Shown here one piece after another: positions 1 through 9,176 of a DNA stretch of 64,000 nt. The translations under genes and the position numbers were made by a program. The DNA is from Zanthoxylum bungeanum (lineage: Eukaryota > Streptophyta > Magnoliopsida > Sapindales > Rutaceae). Position 1 is the stretch's first letter. The number at the start of each line of letters is the position of its first letter. The stretch covers positions 186,001 to 250,000 of the forward strand of contig SKCR01033660.1 in assembly GCA_019454045.1 (NCBI GenBank). Direction: 5' to 3'. Below the pieces are notes generated by a model. The model was not told the origin of the DNA. It saw nothing but the letters and a program-made list of their open reading frames with translations, and searched no databases.

Positions 1-38
1 TATTACTTTCCTTCATAAACCAAAATGTAGATGCTTAC

Positions 39-417
39 CAAATGTCTCCACAGGTGCTTGCTCATCCAAGGAACTTCCACTGGCACTAGGGGAGTGCACT
101 CGTTGAAGAGAGAGGTTGCAGAATGACCCAATGGAGAAAGGGAATCACTATAGTCTTCCCATTTTGTTTCACAAATATTCAAGGCGCAGCTATCAGCAAT
201 ATCAGGAGTCACAGAAGACCAATTTGAACACTTGTCTGAGGAATGATTCTTCAGTGTGACTCATGGATTAAAGCATCTAGCAAGCCACTGTTACGTGGTG
301 AAAGACAGCCTAATTCAACTGTCCCAGTTGGTGGAGACTGGATAAAAGCATCAACTTTCTAAAGTAAAGGTTGTGGGGAAGACGATGTTCCCCTGCTACC
401 TAAATCAGCTTTATGTA
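39..417 (-). pseudogene. GAMYB-like MYB pseudogene, distal part of exon 2
   Basis: Read on the minus strand, this encodes the C-terminal region typical of GAMYB proteins, with pieces such as SPPTGTVE, LSPRNSGLLDAL, DIADSCALNICET and SPLGHSATSLFNECTPL. The frame is broken several times. There is a TAG codon at 359-361 where family members have a sense codon after LL. A shift lies near 250, because the stretch beginning KNHSSDK is in another frame. A further shift lies near 92, after NECTPL, because the expected SASGSSLDE follows only in a neighbouring frame. A splice donor (G then GTAAGC on the minus strand) ends the exon at 39, so 1-38 is intron and any last exon lies outside the window. It continues the exon segment at 6561-7126 and is separated from it by the LTR element at 418-6560. 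Family recognition is confident; the separate lesions are seen directly. Confidence 0.85.
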
Positions 418-1079
418 TGAGAATTCGGGGTTATCCTAAGTTCTGACCCTATGCGGAATTATAAACAATAAGCAGGACAAGTCCTGTTACTGCTACTATG
501 GAATTGCAACAGGCAAATAAACAGGCAACCACAATAACAATAAATAAAATATGCTGCAAATATAAAAACAACAACGATAAATAAAGCAGCAAATAAGTCA
601 ATCACACAAAATTCAACACAATAATTTTGGTGACGAAGTGGAAAACTCTTCCGAGTAAAAAACCACTCCGGGTATAGGCTACCACCCGAATCCACTATAT
701 CGAGAAAAACTTACAGCGATGGTCAAGACCTATGGTGGCAACTCCACCGACTCAAGTACCTCTATACTGCAAGAACTCAAGGCAACTCCTCAAGCCCGCG
801 ACCCACGGTTTTCTTCAAAACCTCTGAAGTCTCTGAGTAGATTATATCACCAATGATGCCGGAACTCCGACTACCAAACTTCCTCCTAAAGAACTCTAAA
901 GGATTAGGGAATTTGGGTTAAGTTGTGTTGAAGGTTTATCAAAGAATGGATTTCACCATTAACAAGAAGACATAAGATTCAAAGAGTCTTCAAGGTGAAA
1001 TCAAAGAGAGTTGAAAGCTTTGAGAGATTTGGCTCAAGAGAAATATGCTTCAACTAATGAGAATGGCGGCTAAGGGTTA

Positions 1080-1087
1080 TATTTATA
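1080..1087 (-). promoter_or_regulatory. TATA box of SIRE-like LTR
   Basis: TATAAATA on the minus strand within CCTATAAATATAACCC. It is about 400 bp into the LTR in the transcribed direction, which fits a U3/R boundary a little downstream. The same box is at 6153-6160 in the other LTR. Confidence 0.6.
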
Positions 1088-1121
1088 GGTAGGGTGAAAA
1101 CCTAGGGTTTTGCAGGCCAAA

Positions 1122-1372
1122 AACGCGTTCAGATCGCAGTCGCGTTCGAACGCTTACTAGAACGCTACACGAACGCGCCCTTTCTGTGAAGACTCGTTCG
1201 AACGTCAATCGAACGCACAACGAACGTGAGCTCTCTGGAATGCTCCCGTTCGAACCCCACAAGAACGTGCCTCGAACGTTTGCTCTCTGGAATGCGCCCG
1301 TTCGAACCCAATAGAGAACGTGACACTAACGCCAACCGTTCGAACACTGCAACGAACGCACCACGAACGTAT
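1122..1372. repeat. CGTTCGAACG array in SIRE-like U3 (copy 1)
   Basis: About 250 bp densely packed with CGTTCGAACG, GAACGCTACACGAACG and ACGAACGTGAGC, alternating with CTCTCTGGAATG spacers. It is strikingly CpG-rich against the AT-rich surroundings. On the plus strand the unit reads in the same sense as in the copia leader at 23921-24252, so it is antisense to this minus-strand element. Confidence 0.9.
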
Positions 1373-1487
1373 GTCTGATGCACAGCAGCCAGAAACCAGT
1401 CCAATTGCACAAAGATCTTCAAGAAAGATTACAACTCAATTGAACTTGTTTTGTCACGGACACATGCCAATAAAAATGGAACTCACA

Positions 1488-1501
1488 ATCTCCCCCTTTG
1501 G
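1488..1501 (-). other. Polypurine tract of SIRE-like element
   Basis: CCAAAGGGGGAGAT on the minus strand directly abuts the start of the 3' LTR (TGTGAGTTCC). This is the expected plus-strand priming position. Confidence 0.8.
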
Positions 1502-2956
1502 CATTCCGTGACAAAACACTACCTAATACAAAGACTACGGTAATAGACCCAAAAAAAATAGTCAACTGTCAACCATCAAAACAGTGACTTATTACAAAAG
1601 GACTCGATCTAACACCTAACAAAGTAGTCTTGAAAGTAATGCCACCGCAGCAACATACCTGCTACCTGAAACATCCACAACCACAATATACCGTGAAAAG
1701 CATTGGGATAATCAAGTAAGACATAAAGCAGGTAAAAATCTCATGCATGTACAAGTAGAAATCTCTCTCCCCCTTAATCTTAACTCCCCTTAAAAACGGA
1801 GATATCTAAAGGATATTCTACGACTCTCTCCTATATATTAAGGCTCTCCCCCTTAATATATTACTCTCCCCCTTTTTGTCACGAAATGACAAAGGATAAA
1901 AGAAACAGGAAAAATACAGGAGAACAGGAGAAAACACATGTAAGAGCATAAACAAACAGGAATTACTCCCCCTCACTAACAGGTACATACAGTTAGCAAA
2001 ATCACATACGGGAAGTAAACCACAACTCAAAAAGTGCACAGGAAAGAAAAAATAGGTATGCAATAACATGAAGTACACACAAGCACATACTGAGATAAAT
2101 AAAAATCCTGTCAAAAACTGACTGAAACAGCATTTCAAGCTGAGACAATGATACCCAGTTAGTATTCAGCTGTTTATGACATGAAACAATATGCATCATT
2201 TTAAAAGTGGCTAAATACAACACTTATGCATATGACATAACACCAAAGCATATAAAGCACTTGCGTGAAAAATAAAGTGCATAACGAATCAAGGCTTAAG
2301 ACCTTATTTTATGAGCTGGACACAGCCAAAGAAATCCATCTCTAAACAAACCAAGTCCACAAAATAGGTGTTCAAACCCAACACCACTAGGACCTGAAAA
2401 TAAGCAACATTGGTTGCATGCTATATTATTCACCCCAGAAATATCATGAGCTCATATTTAATAACTCTTTCGAGTGAAAGGTTTTTGCCCTTATCTTTTG
2501 AATTTGGCCATTTTGGCTCTTTTGCACTTGAGTCTCATTAACAATTTTTTTTTTTTATTTCTTTTTGCTTTTACAAGGGGATAGCAAGGTCATCTAGTCA
2601 AAGGTCACACTATTTAAATGAACAAAGTATGATAGAAATTAGATTGCCAGTCCAAAAACTCATACATGCGACCAAGCCTTGATAAAATAAAACGTGTATG
2701 TGAGGTGCAAGCACATGATATACCAAAGGTTTTTATCACACACACTTATGTATATAGAGCATCAAGAAAAATAACAGCATATCATACATGCATAATCATA
2801 TATCCTACATACCAGGATCACATGCACATGCTATTCATGCTCTAACAAGCCATAAAAATATTTTTAGTCTTTTTCAAAATATATAATTTTTTTGATTTTT
2901 CAGTTTTAAAGCACTCAAAAAAATAAAGACACAAAACAGCTTGTAAAACATCCAAT
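1502..2956 (-). other. Non-coding 3' internal region of SIRE-like element
   Basis: About 1.45 kb between gag and the 3' LTR with only short, low-complexity reading frames. Around 1760-1975 there are several C-tract motifs (CTCTCCCCCTTAAT and relatives) and GTCACGAAATGAC, echoing the polypurine tract and the GTCACGGAATGCC beside it. No pol domain is recognisable. Confidence 0.6.
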
Positions 2957-3045
2957 GGTACGTGGAGTTGTATCCCGAGTGCAGATCATACTACCATCCA
3001 TTCGGAATCGGCTATGAAATTTATGTCCGGGTTTCCATCCTATAT
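2957..3045 (-). repeat. Shared ~90-bp module, copy 1 (in SIRE-like element)
   Basis: On the minus strand this runs from ATAGGATGGAAACCCGGA through TTTCATAGCCGATTCCGAAT to CAACTCCACGTACC. The same sequence, with scattered transitions, recurs at 43165-43258, 44261-44353, 50320-50411 and 51418-51510 inside a gypsy-type element. It is not part of a known Gag domain. See findings. Confidence 0.85.
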
Positions 3046-5446
3046 CCCAATGGACATATAACAAAAACAAGACACACACACACACCCATATGCTGTGAAA
3101 ATAAAACAAACATGTAAAAACATAAAACACACGCACACACACATGCAATGGGAAAATAAAAATGCCTTTTTAAAGCAGAGTTACACCGAAGTGCACTCTC
3201 ATCATGTCCATCAGGACATGCAGAAGTAGATGGGAAATCATCTTGCTTCCCCACCCAAACCTTTCTAGGAACCTCATCCAGTTGAGAATTCCTAGTTAAC
3301 AAAGAAAGTTTCTCACTAAGAAATTGTGTCTGTTTAGTTAGTGCAGAAACTTGAGAAGCTAGATTTGAAGAGTCAAATCTAGGTGACACCTTCTTAGGCC
3401 TCTTCTTTTGCTTGTGAAGCATGAAGCACTTAGGCCTAATGTGTCCCGCCTTGCCACAATGGTGGCACACAGGCACAAACCTCGGATGACAGCGAGGTTT
3501 ACCCACAACACCTCTAGATTGAGGTTGGGAAACAGGACGAGGAATAACAGGAGGAAAAACATGACTACTCACAACAGGTTTCTTACCTAAGTCACGTTTA
3601 GCTGCTACAGGCATAGCTTTGGAAGAAGACGCCTTATCACAGTTAGGCTCAAAATTAATACCTAACATACGGTCCACATTCTTATTCTCACTAGAAAATA
3701 CAGACAATTTGGTTCTAGTATCTTCAAGTTCAGTTTCTAATATTTGGACCCTATTAATTAGACCTCAATTTCTCTCCTCTAGGTCATCTACCATCAAAAG
3801 GCTTTGCTCAAATTTAGCTTGAGTTTCATTCTTTTCTAGCTCAACAGTTTTCAGCCTTTTACTGACCTCTATATTAGTCTTCTTAATAGCTAAACTCTCA
3901 TTAAACAGTTCAACATAAGCTACTTGAAGACGTTCCTCATCTACAGACTCATCAAGAGAGACTTCAGAATCAGCATCATTAACAACAATCTCTCTCTCAT
4001 CAGTCACACTAGCAGTAAAGGCAATAAAATTTTTCTTGCCTTTAGGAGACTCATCAGAAGAATAACCACCTTCTGAATCACTAGGAGAGGCAGCCATGGC
4101 TTTCTTGCCTTTAGCTCTGAGATATGTAGGGCACTCTGGTCGAATATGCCCATAGCCTTCACACTCATGGCATTGGACATCACGGGATCTACTACCCCTA
4201 TCCTCCCTAGACTCTTTTCTGCTATGCCTACTCTCTCTAGGCATAACCTCCCTATCTCTATTACTGCTATGGCCATTTTCTTAAGTTTAAGAAATTCTTA
4301 AACTTCTTTGCAAACAAGGCCAAATCATGATCCTTGATGGTATCATCATCATTAAACGAATCATGCACAACTTCCTTAGCGATTTTCATCGCAAACGTTT
4401 TTGGCTCTCTAAAACCAGGAAGCTTTTTCTCATAAACCTGCAGCTTCCTACGAGTTCATCTAAATTAAGCTGATCGAGGTCATTGCTTTCCTCGATGGCG
4501 GTGATTTTGGGTAGGAACTTATCAGGTAGGGATCTCAGGATTTTCCTAACTATCCTATTGGTAGGAATAGTTAGGACATCACGGGATCTACTACCCCTAT
4601 CCTCCCTAGACTCTTTTCTGCTATGCCTACTCTCTCTAGGCATAACCTCCCTATCTCTATTACTGCTATGGCCACTTTTCTTAAGTTTAAGAAATTTCTT
4701 AAACTTCTTTGCAACAAGGCCAAATCATGATCCTTGATGGTATCATCATCATTAAACGAATCATGCACAACTTCCTTAGCGATTTTCATCGCAAACGTTT
4801 TTGGCTCTCTAAAACCAGGAAGCTTTTTCTCATAAACCTGCAGCTTTCCTACGAGTTCATCTAAATTAAGCTGATCGAGGTCATTGCTTTCCTCGATGGC
4901 GGTGATTTTGGGTAGGAACTTATCAGGTAGGGATCTCAGGATTTTCCTAACTATCCTATTGGTAGGAATAGTCTCACCTAGGTTAAAACTAGAGTTAACA
5001 ATATCGTTAATCTCAGCATAAAACTCATCAAATGTCTCATCTTCTTTCATCTTGGCGACCTCAAACCTAGTAGCTAAATCCTGGAGTCTATTATTTTTAA
5101 CAGACAATGTGCCCTCATGCACAGTCTGCAGGATGTCCCAAGCATCCTTGGCTATCTCACACATTGAGATTCTCCTAAACTCAGCAGAACAGACAGCACC
5201 ATGTATGGCATTAACAGCTTTGCTGTTCCTATTGCTAGCATCAAATTCGTCCTTGGTCCAGGTCAATTTGTCTTTAGAGGAAGTGACCCCATCAACAGTA
5301 ACAACGGGAGGTTTCCACCCGTATTCAACAGTCATCCAGACCCTCTCATCTAAGGACTTAAGGAATGCTCTCATGCGAACCTTCCAATGCAAATATTCCG
5401 TGCCATCAAAAAATGGCGGACAATTTAAGGGTTGACTACGCTCCAT
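3021..5446 (-). pseudogene. gag of SIRE-like copia element (frame-broken)
   Basis: Capsid/nucleocapsid precursor that packages the element RNA. The start MERSQPLNCPPFFDGTEYLHW at 5446 opens a UBN2-type copia Gag domain, which includes the conserved W-K-V-R-M and DEFYAEINDIV stretches. A first zinc knuckle (CHECEGYGHIRPEC) lies near 4130-4170. A predicted coiled segment follows, then a second knuckle (CHHCGKAGHIRPKC) near 3430-3470, and a tail ending in EVPRKVWVGKQDD. The frame is interrupted around the 399-bp tandem duplication at 4176-4973, so it is not one continuous reading frame. The open frame runs to 3021, where it reads into a GT-rich, hydrophobic stretch that is probably not functional protein. 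No pol follows. Confidence 0.82.
4176..4973 (-). repeat. 399-bp tandem duplication inside gag
   Basis: Unit 1 (4176-4574) and unit 2 (4575-4973) are nearly identical, each starting GACATCACGGGATCTACTAC and ending at GTAGGAATAGT. The period of 399 is a multiple of three, so the copy itself would keep the frame. The few differences are mostly one-base indels (for example GAAATTC/GAAATTTC and GCAAACAAGG/GCAACAAGG), and these break it. Confidence 0.88.
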
Positions 5447-5471
5447 AGCTAATGGGTCAAGGATCGAGTTC

Positions 5472-5487
5472 AGGCTCTGATACCCAT
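5472..5487 (-). other. Primer binding site of SIRE-like element
   Basis: GGGTATCAGAGCCTG on the minus strand, two bases from the 5' LTR end. It resembles the complement of the plant initiator-Met tRNA 3' end (TGGTATCAGAGC) with an extra G. Confidence 0.75.
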
Positions 5488-6560
5488 TGAGAATTCGGGG
5501 TTATCCTAAGTTCTGACCCTATGCGGAATTATAAACAATAAGCAGGACAAGTCCTGTTACTGCTACTATGGAATTGCAACAGGCAAATAAACAGGCAACC
5601 ACAATAACAAATAAATAAAATATGCTGCAATATAAAAAAACAACAACGATAAATAAAGCAGCAAATAAAATCAATCACACAAAATTCAACACAATAATTT
5701 TGGTGACGAAGTGGAAAACTCTTCCGAGTAAAAAACCACTCCGGGTATAGGCTACCACCCGAATCCACTATATCGAGAAAAACTTACAGCGATGGTCAAG
5801 ACCTATGGTGGCAACTCCACCGACTCAAGTACCTCTATACTGCAAGAACTCAAGGCAACTCCTCAAGCCCGCGACCCACGGTTTTCTTCAGAACCTCTGA
5901 AGTCTCTGAGTAGATTATATCACCAATGACGCCGGAACTCCGACTACCAAACTTCCTCCTAAAGAACTCTAAAGGATTAGGGAATTTGGGTTAAGTTGTG
6001 TTGAAGGTTTATCAAAGAATGGATTTCACCATTAACAAAGAAGACATAAGATTCAAAGAGTCTTCAAGGTGAAATCAAGAGAGTTGAAAGCTTTGAGAGA
6101 TTTGGCTCAAGAGAAATATGCTTCAACTAATGAGAATGGCGGCTAAGGGTTATATTTATAGGTAGGGTGAAAACCTAGGGTTTTGCAGGCCAAAAACGCG
6201 TTCAGATCGCAGTCGCGTTCGAACGCTTACTAGAACGCTACACGAACGCGCCCTTTCTGTGAAGACTCGTTCGAACGTCAATCGAACGCACAACGAACGT
6301 GAGCTCTCTGGAATGCTCCCGTTCGAACCCCACAAGAACGTGCCTCGAACGTTTGCTCTCTGGAATGCGCCCGTTCGAACCCAATAGAGAACGTGACACT
6401 AACGCCAACCGTTCGAACACTGCAACGAACGCACCACGAACGTATGTCTGTTGCACAGCAGCCAGAAACCAGTCCAATTGCACAAAGATCTTCAAGAAAG
6501 ATTACAACTCAATTGAACTTGTTTTGTCACGGACACATGCCAATAAAAATGGAACTCACA
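5488..6560 (-). repeat. 5' LTR of SIRE-like element
   Basis: 1073-bp partner of 418-1487, carrying the TATA-like box at 6153-6160 and a second copy of the TTCGAACG array at 6195-6444. Its outer end abuts the target duplication ATGTA (6561-6565). Confidence 0.92.
6195..6444. repeat. CGTTCGAACG array in SIRE-like U3 (copy 2)
   Basis: Same array as 1122-1372, almost base for base, in the other LTR. Confidence 0.9.
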
Positions 6561-7126
6561 ATGTATATTGGAGTGAAGGGAGCTCCAACTTCACAGCCCC
6601 ACAAGTGGACTTAGAAGCAGAGAAATTGCCATTAGAAAGGGTGTGGCTACCCTGTAGTATGCCAAAACACTCCGAGGTTTGGGGACTAGGATCAGGATCT
6701 AGTGGAAAGGACAGCCCAAAAGAACTCATTTTTCACACTTCCACTGCAACCAGAAAATAACGGCACTGATTCTCGAAGACGCTTCTGTCTCTGAATTGGT
6801 GGCATGAAGCTAGAGTATGTAGAACCCAGACTTTTCTTCAGGACAGTGTTTTCTGTAATATCAGGAAGTTCGGGGACATAAGGCAGGACAGCCTGATTGG
6901 CCTTTAAACTATCAAATAAAACATCTGGTATCTTATAACCATTGGCCTGCAAAAGATCATGATGGCCCTTATCCCCACTATTAATTCCATTGATGTAATG
7001 GCATTGAGACTCTTGCAATGCCTGGAAAGACACTTCTGGAGGATAAAGTGGTAAACCAGCACGTTGGCGTCTTTTTGTTCGGGTATTCCAGTAATTTTTT
7101 ACTTCATTATCCGTACGACCTGGTAA
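6561..7126 (-). pseudogene. GAMYB-like MYB pseudogene, proximal part of exon 2
   Basis: On the minus strand the exon starts at 7126 after an AG acceptor. It encodes the end of MYB repeat R3 and the GAMYB linker: LPGRTDNEVKNYWNTRTKRR, then AGLPLYPPEVSFQALQES. The region then follows known GAMYB spacing through LFDSLKANQAVLPYVPELP. A frameshift near 6719-6725 moves the rest into another frame, where FPLDPDPSPQTSECFGILQG continues. The conserved ELPSLQYT segment, which in this family overlaps the miR159 site, falls at the insertion point of the LTR element. After removing the element and one target-duplication copy, an extra base and a stop are still present at the junction, so decay is not due to the insertion alone. 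Confidence 0.88.
6567..6587 (-). promoter_or_regulatory. miR159 target site in the MYB pseudogene
   Basis: The minus strand contains TGGAGCTCCCTTCACTCC followed by AAT. This agrees with the known miR159 binding site in GAMYB mRNAs (family knowledge), apart from a C/T difference from Arabidopsis MYB33 as I recall it. It encodes part of ELPSLQ. The LTR element's target duplication ends one base away at 6565. Confidence 0.85.
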
Positions 7127-7889
7127 CTGGTAGAAGGAATAATATTATCTTAGATAAAGATAAGAAAGACACCTATAATTAATGAACCACCAGAGAAACA
7201 CATAGTTTAAAACAGATGAAATGACAAAAGTCACAAAACACAGAGATGGTGACTATCAATAATTTACAACAGATGAAATGATAACCCCAAAAGGTTACAT
7301 AGTTCTCACCTCTTAACCTCTAAAAAGAGTTTAACATAACAAAATGCAGATCCTTTATAAGCATCTCTAAAAGAATATAAATGTGCTAAAAGGTTGCTTC
7401 TACCTTGATTGGACTAATAAGTAATATAGCTTCAATGATTTCTTATTAAGTCCCATTGTGAAAATTCTAGCTTAATCTAAGCTCTGGCAACGACTGCAAA
7501 AAGAGGTGCTGACAATTTCTCACTAAATAACGGATACAAGTGTAAATACTAAGCTGTTGCATGATACAAAAGAAGAAAAACCAGTTATCATTTTTCATTA
7601 AAAATTAATAAAAAACAAAATAAAGTTTATAGGGATATCAATCAAAGAAATCTGACATCTGATATCATTATAACCAATTAGATGTTCCTGATAATGACAA
7701 ATTAATAACCAGTTAGATGTTCATGATAATGACCAATTACCTTACAGAAAAAGAGCAACCCATACCTTTCTTGTCATTTGTAGCTAGAAATCTACCATCC
7801 ATTCAACAAAAGCATTTTCTTTAAAAATAATAATAATAATAATAAATCTTTATTTCGCCACATCCAAAAGAAATAAACTAAAGCCTTAC
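7127..7889 (-). other. Intron of the MYB pseudogene
   Basis: Donor GTAAGG at 7889 (after GCT GCA CAT) and acceptor CTACCAG ending at 7127, both on the minus strand. This is the usual GAMYB intron after the codons for MAAH. It holds AT-rich sequence with an (AAT)n tract near 7826-7847 and no inserted element that I recognise. Confidence 0.8.
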
Positions 7890-8074
7890 ATGTGCAGCCA
7901 TTTGAGCCCATTTGTTTCCCATTTCGATAAGGAGCTCAACAATAAACTGTTCTTCTTCTTGAGTAAATGCCCCCTTCTTTAAGTTTGGCCTTAGGTGATT
8001 TGCCCACCTCAATCGACAACTTTTGCCACAGCGGAACAGCCCAGAGTTCTTTTGAACAGCATTCCAGTACCCCT
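7890..8074 (-). pseudogene. GAMYB-like MYB pseudogene, exon 1 downstream part
   Basis: Encodes the second half of R2 and most of R3: YWNAVQKNSGLFRCGKSCRL, RWANHLRPNLKKGAFTQEEE and GNKWAQMAAH. The tryptophans of the helix-turn-helix repeats are kept and this segment has no stop. It is separated from the first half of the exon (14261-14437) by the copia element at 8075-14260. With one copy of the target duplication removed, the frame runs through as G-E-G-Y-W. Confidence 0.9.
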
Positions 8075-8596
8075 TGTTGTCAAATTTGGTGTCACTAAAC
8101 AGTAATATAACATGCAAATCAAACAGATCAACAACCAAAAGTAGATCTAGATGCAAGAAACCCTAAAACCAGAAAACTTGAAGATAAAACCTGAAAATTG
8201 AGATTATAAAACCAATCCAAGTCGAGAAGATCTCTGTCCTTAAGAACTTATTGGCCCCGTCACAGGTGCTTTACGGATTCGCAATTGACCAATGTCCTCC
8301 CAGGATAACTTGGATACTTCTTGTCCAATGAGCACTCCTTGACAAGTATTCGAACTAGGAAATGTGGTGAACTCTCTCTAAAACAAAGAAAACAAAATGT
8401 CTCTTACAAATTCGGATCTTTTTCTTCTATCATTCGTTTTGGATATAAAGCCTTCTTTTATAAGGCATGGAAGGGTGCCAATAGGGCACCCTTTGGGGTG
8501 GGGTGCAACCCTCCAAAGGGTTGTACCCCTCACAAGCATCCAACCCAACCAAATGACAGAATTACCCTTAATGAATATTTAGAAGAATTTCCAACA
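8075..8596 (-). repeat. 3' LTR of copia element 1
   Basis: 522-bp LTR. On the minus strand it carries TATAAAAGAAGG near 8450-8460, a plausible TATA box. The inner edge is followed by the polypurine tract at 8597-8607. Confidence 0.92.
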
Positions 8597-9176
8597 ATCC
8601 CCCACAATTATTCAAATATTCATGGAGAGACACTTGAGAGAGTTACCATGAACTAAAGCTGCATCGAAATAGGTAGCTTTCGCCTTGAACCTTTCCTAGT
8701 GAGTGACAATCGGATTTACTTGGCAAACCAGTGACCCATAGTCTTGAACTGTTCTGCCGTTAGTGTAAACCAAGACAATTGACAACACACAGCTTTAATT
8801 CGACCATTTTCCCATTCTACGGTTGTGTTCATTTTGGCCCTGAACAACGGTCCTGGATTCATCAAGCACTTTAGGGTAACCCGCCTTTAAAGGTTCCCAT
8901 GGAAGCGGCCTCACTTCTTACTTGAAATAGGTGATCTACTATGAAGAGGTAATCTGTCTTTACCCTCATTAGGACTCATCTCCTAATATAGTGATCATTA
9001 AAAGCCTTAGCTTATCCTAACCAATGACAGACAGCACTCAGCGTCATTATCGGAATGGGAAAGAGTACGAAACTCTACAGTGCTTGTTTTGAATTGCACA
9101 AAGTTTCTGTTGTCCCTTTTGAACCTAGATCTTGGGATCTCCAGTCAGCTAGGTTGGGTTTCCACAGTGACAATTC

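Larger units (their letters stand above)
418..1487 (-). repeat. 3' LTR of SIRE-like element
   Basis: This 1070-bp LTR is the downstream copy for the minus-strand element. On the minus strand it runs from U3 (1487 downward) to U5 (418). A TATA-like TATAAATA lies at 1080-1087. The CpG-rich TTCGAACG array (1122-1372) lies just upstream of it, inside U3. It differs from the partner LTR mainly by scattered substitutions and single-base indels. Confidence 0.92.
418..6560 (-). mobile_element. SIRE-like copia LTR retrotransposon, gag-only, inserted in MYB exon 2
   Basis: Two near-identical repeats of about 1.07 kb (418-1487 and 5488-6560) begin TGAGAATTCGGGG and end AACTCACA, and are flanked by the perfect 5-bp duplication ATGTA (413-417 and 6561-6565). 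On the minus strand the 5' LTR is followed by a primer site resembling initiator-Met tRNA (GGGTATCAGAGCC, 5472-5487). The 3' LTR is preceded by a polypurine tract (AAAGGGGGAGAT, 1488-1501). The internal 4.0 kb encodes a Gag with two CCHC knuckles, a pattern I associate with the SIRE/Maximus copia lineage. I find no protease, integrase, RT or RNase H, so it would depend on another element's enzymes. Near-identical LTRs point to a recent insertion. Confidence 0.92.

Noticed and set aside
1250..1320. GTTCGAACCC as an internal RNA polymerase III B box
   Set aside because: Two sites fit GWTCRANNC, but no suitable A box at tRNA- or SINE-like distance, and the palindrome makes chance matches likely.
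1122..1372. TTCGAACG array as heat-shock elements like those in heat-responsive copia elements
   Set aside because: Heat-shock elements need TTC and GAA separated by two bases in alternating 5-bp units; here they abut as TTCGAA, and the longer unit does not fit.
2915..3148. Frame with GWKPGHKFHSRFRMDG shared with 44161-44358 and 51318-51677, a possible conserved peptide
   Set aside because: The DNA is conserved but differences among copies are mostly amino-acid-changing, and the surrounding frames do not match. Treated as a non-coding module.
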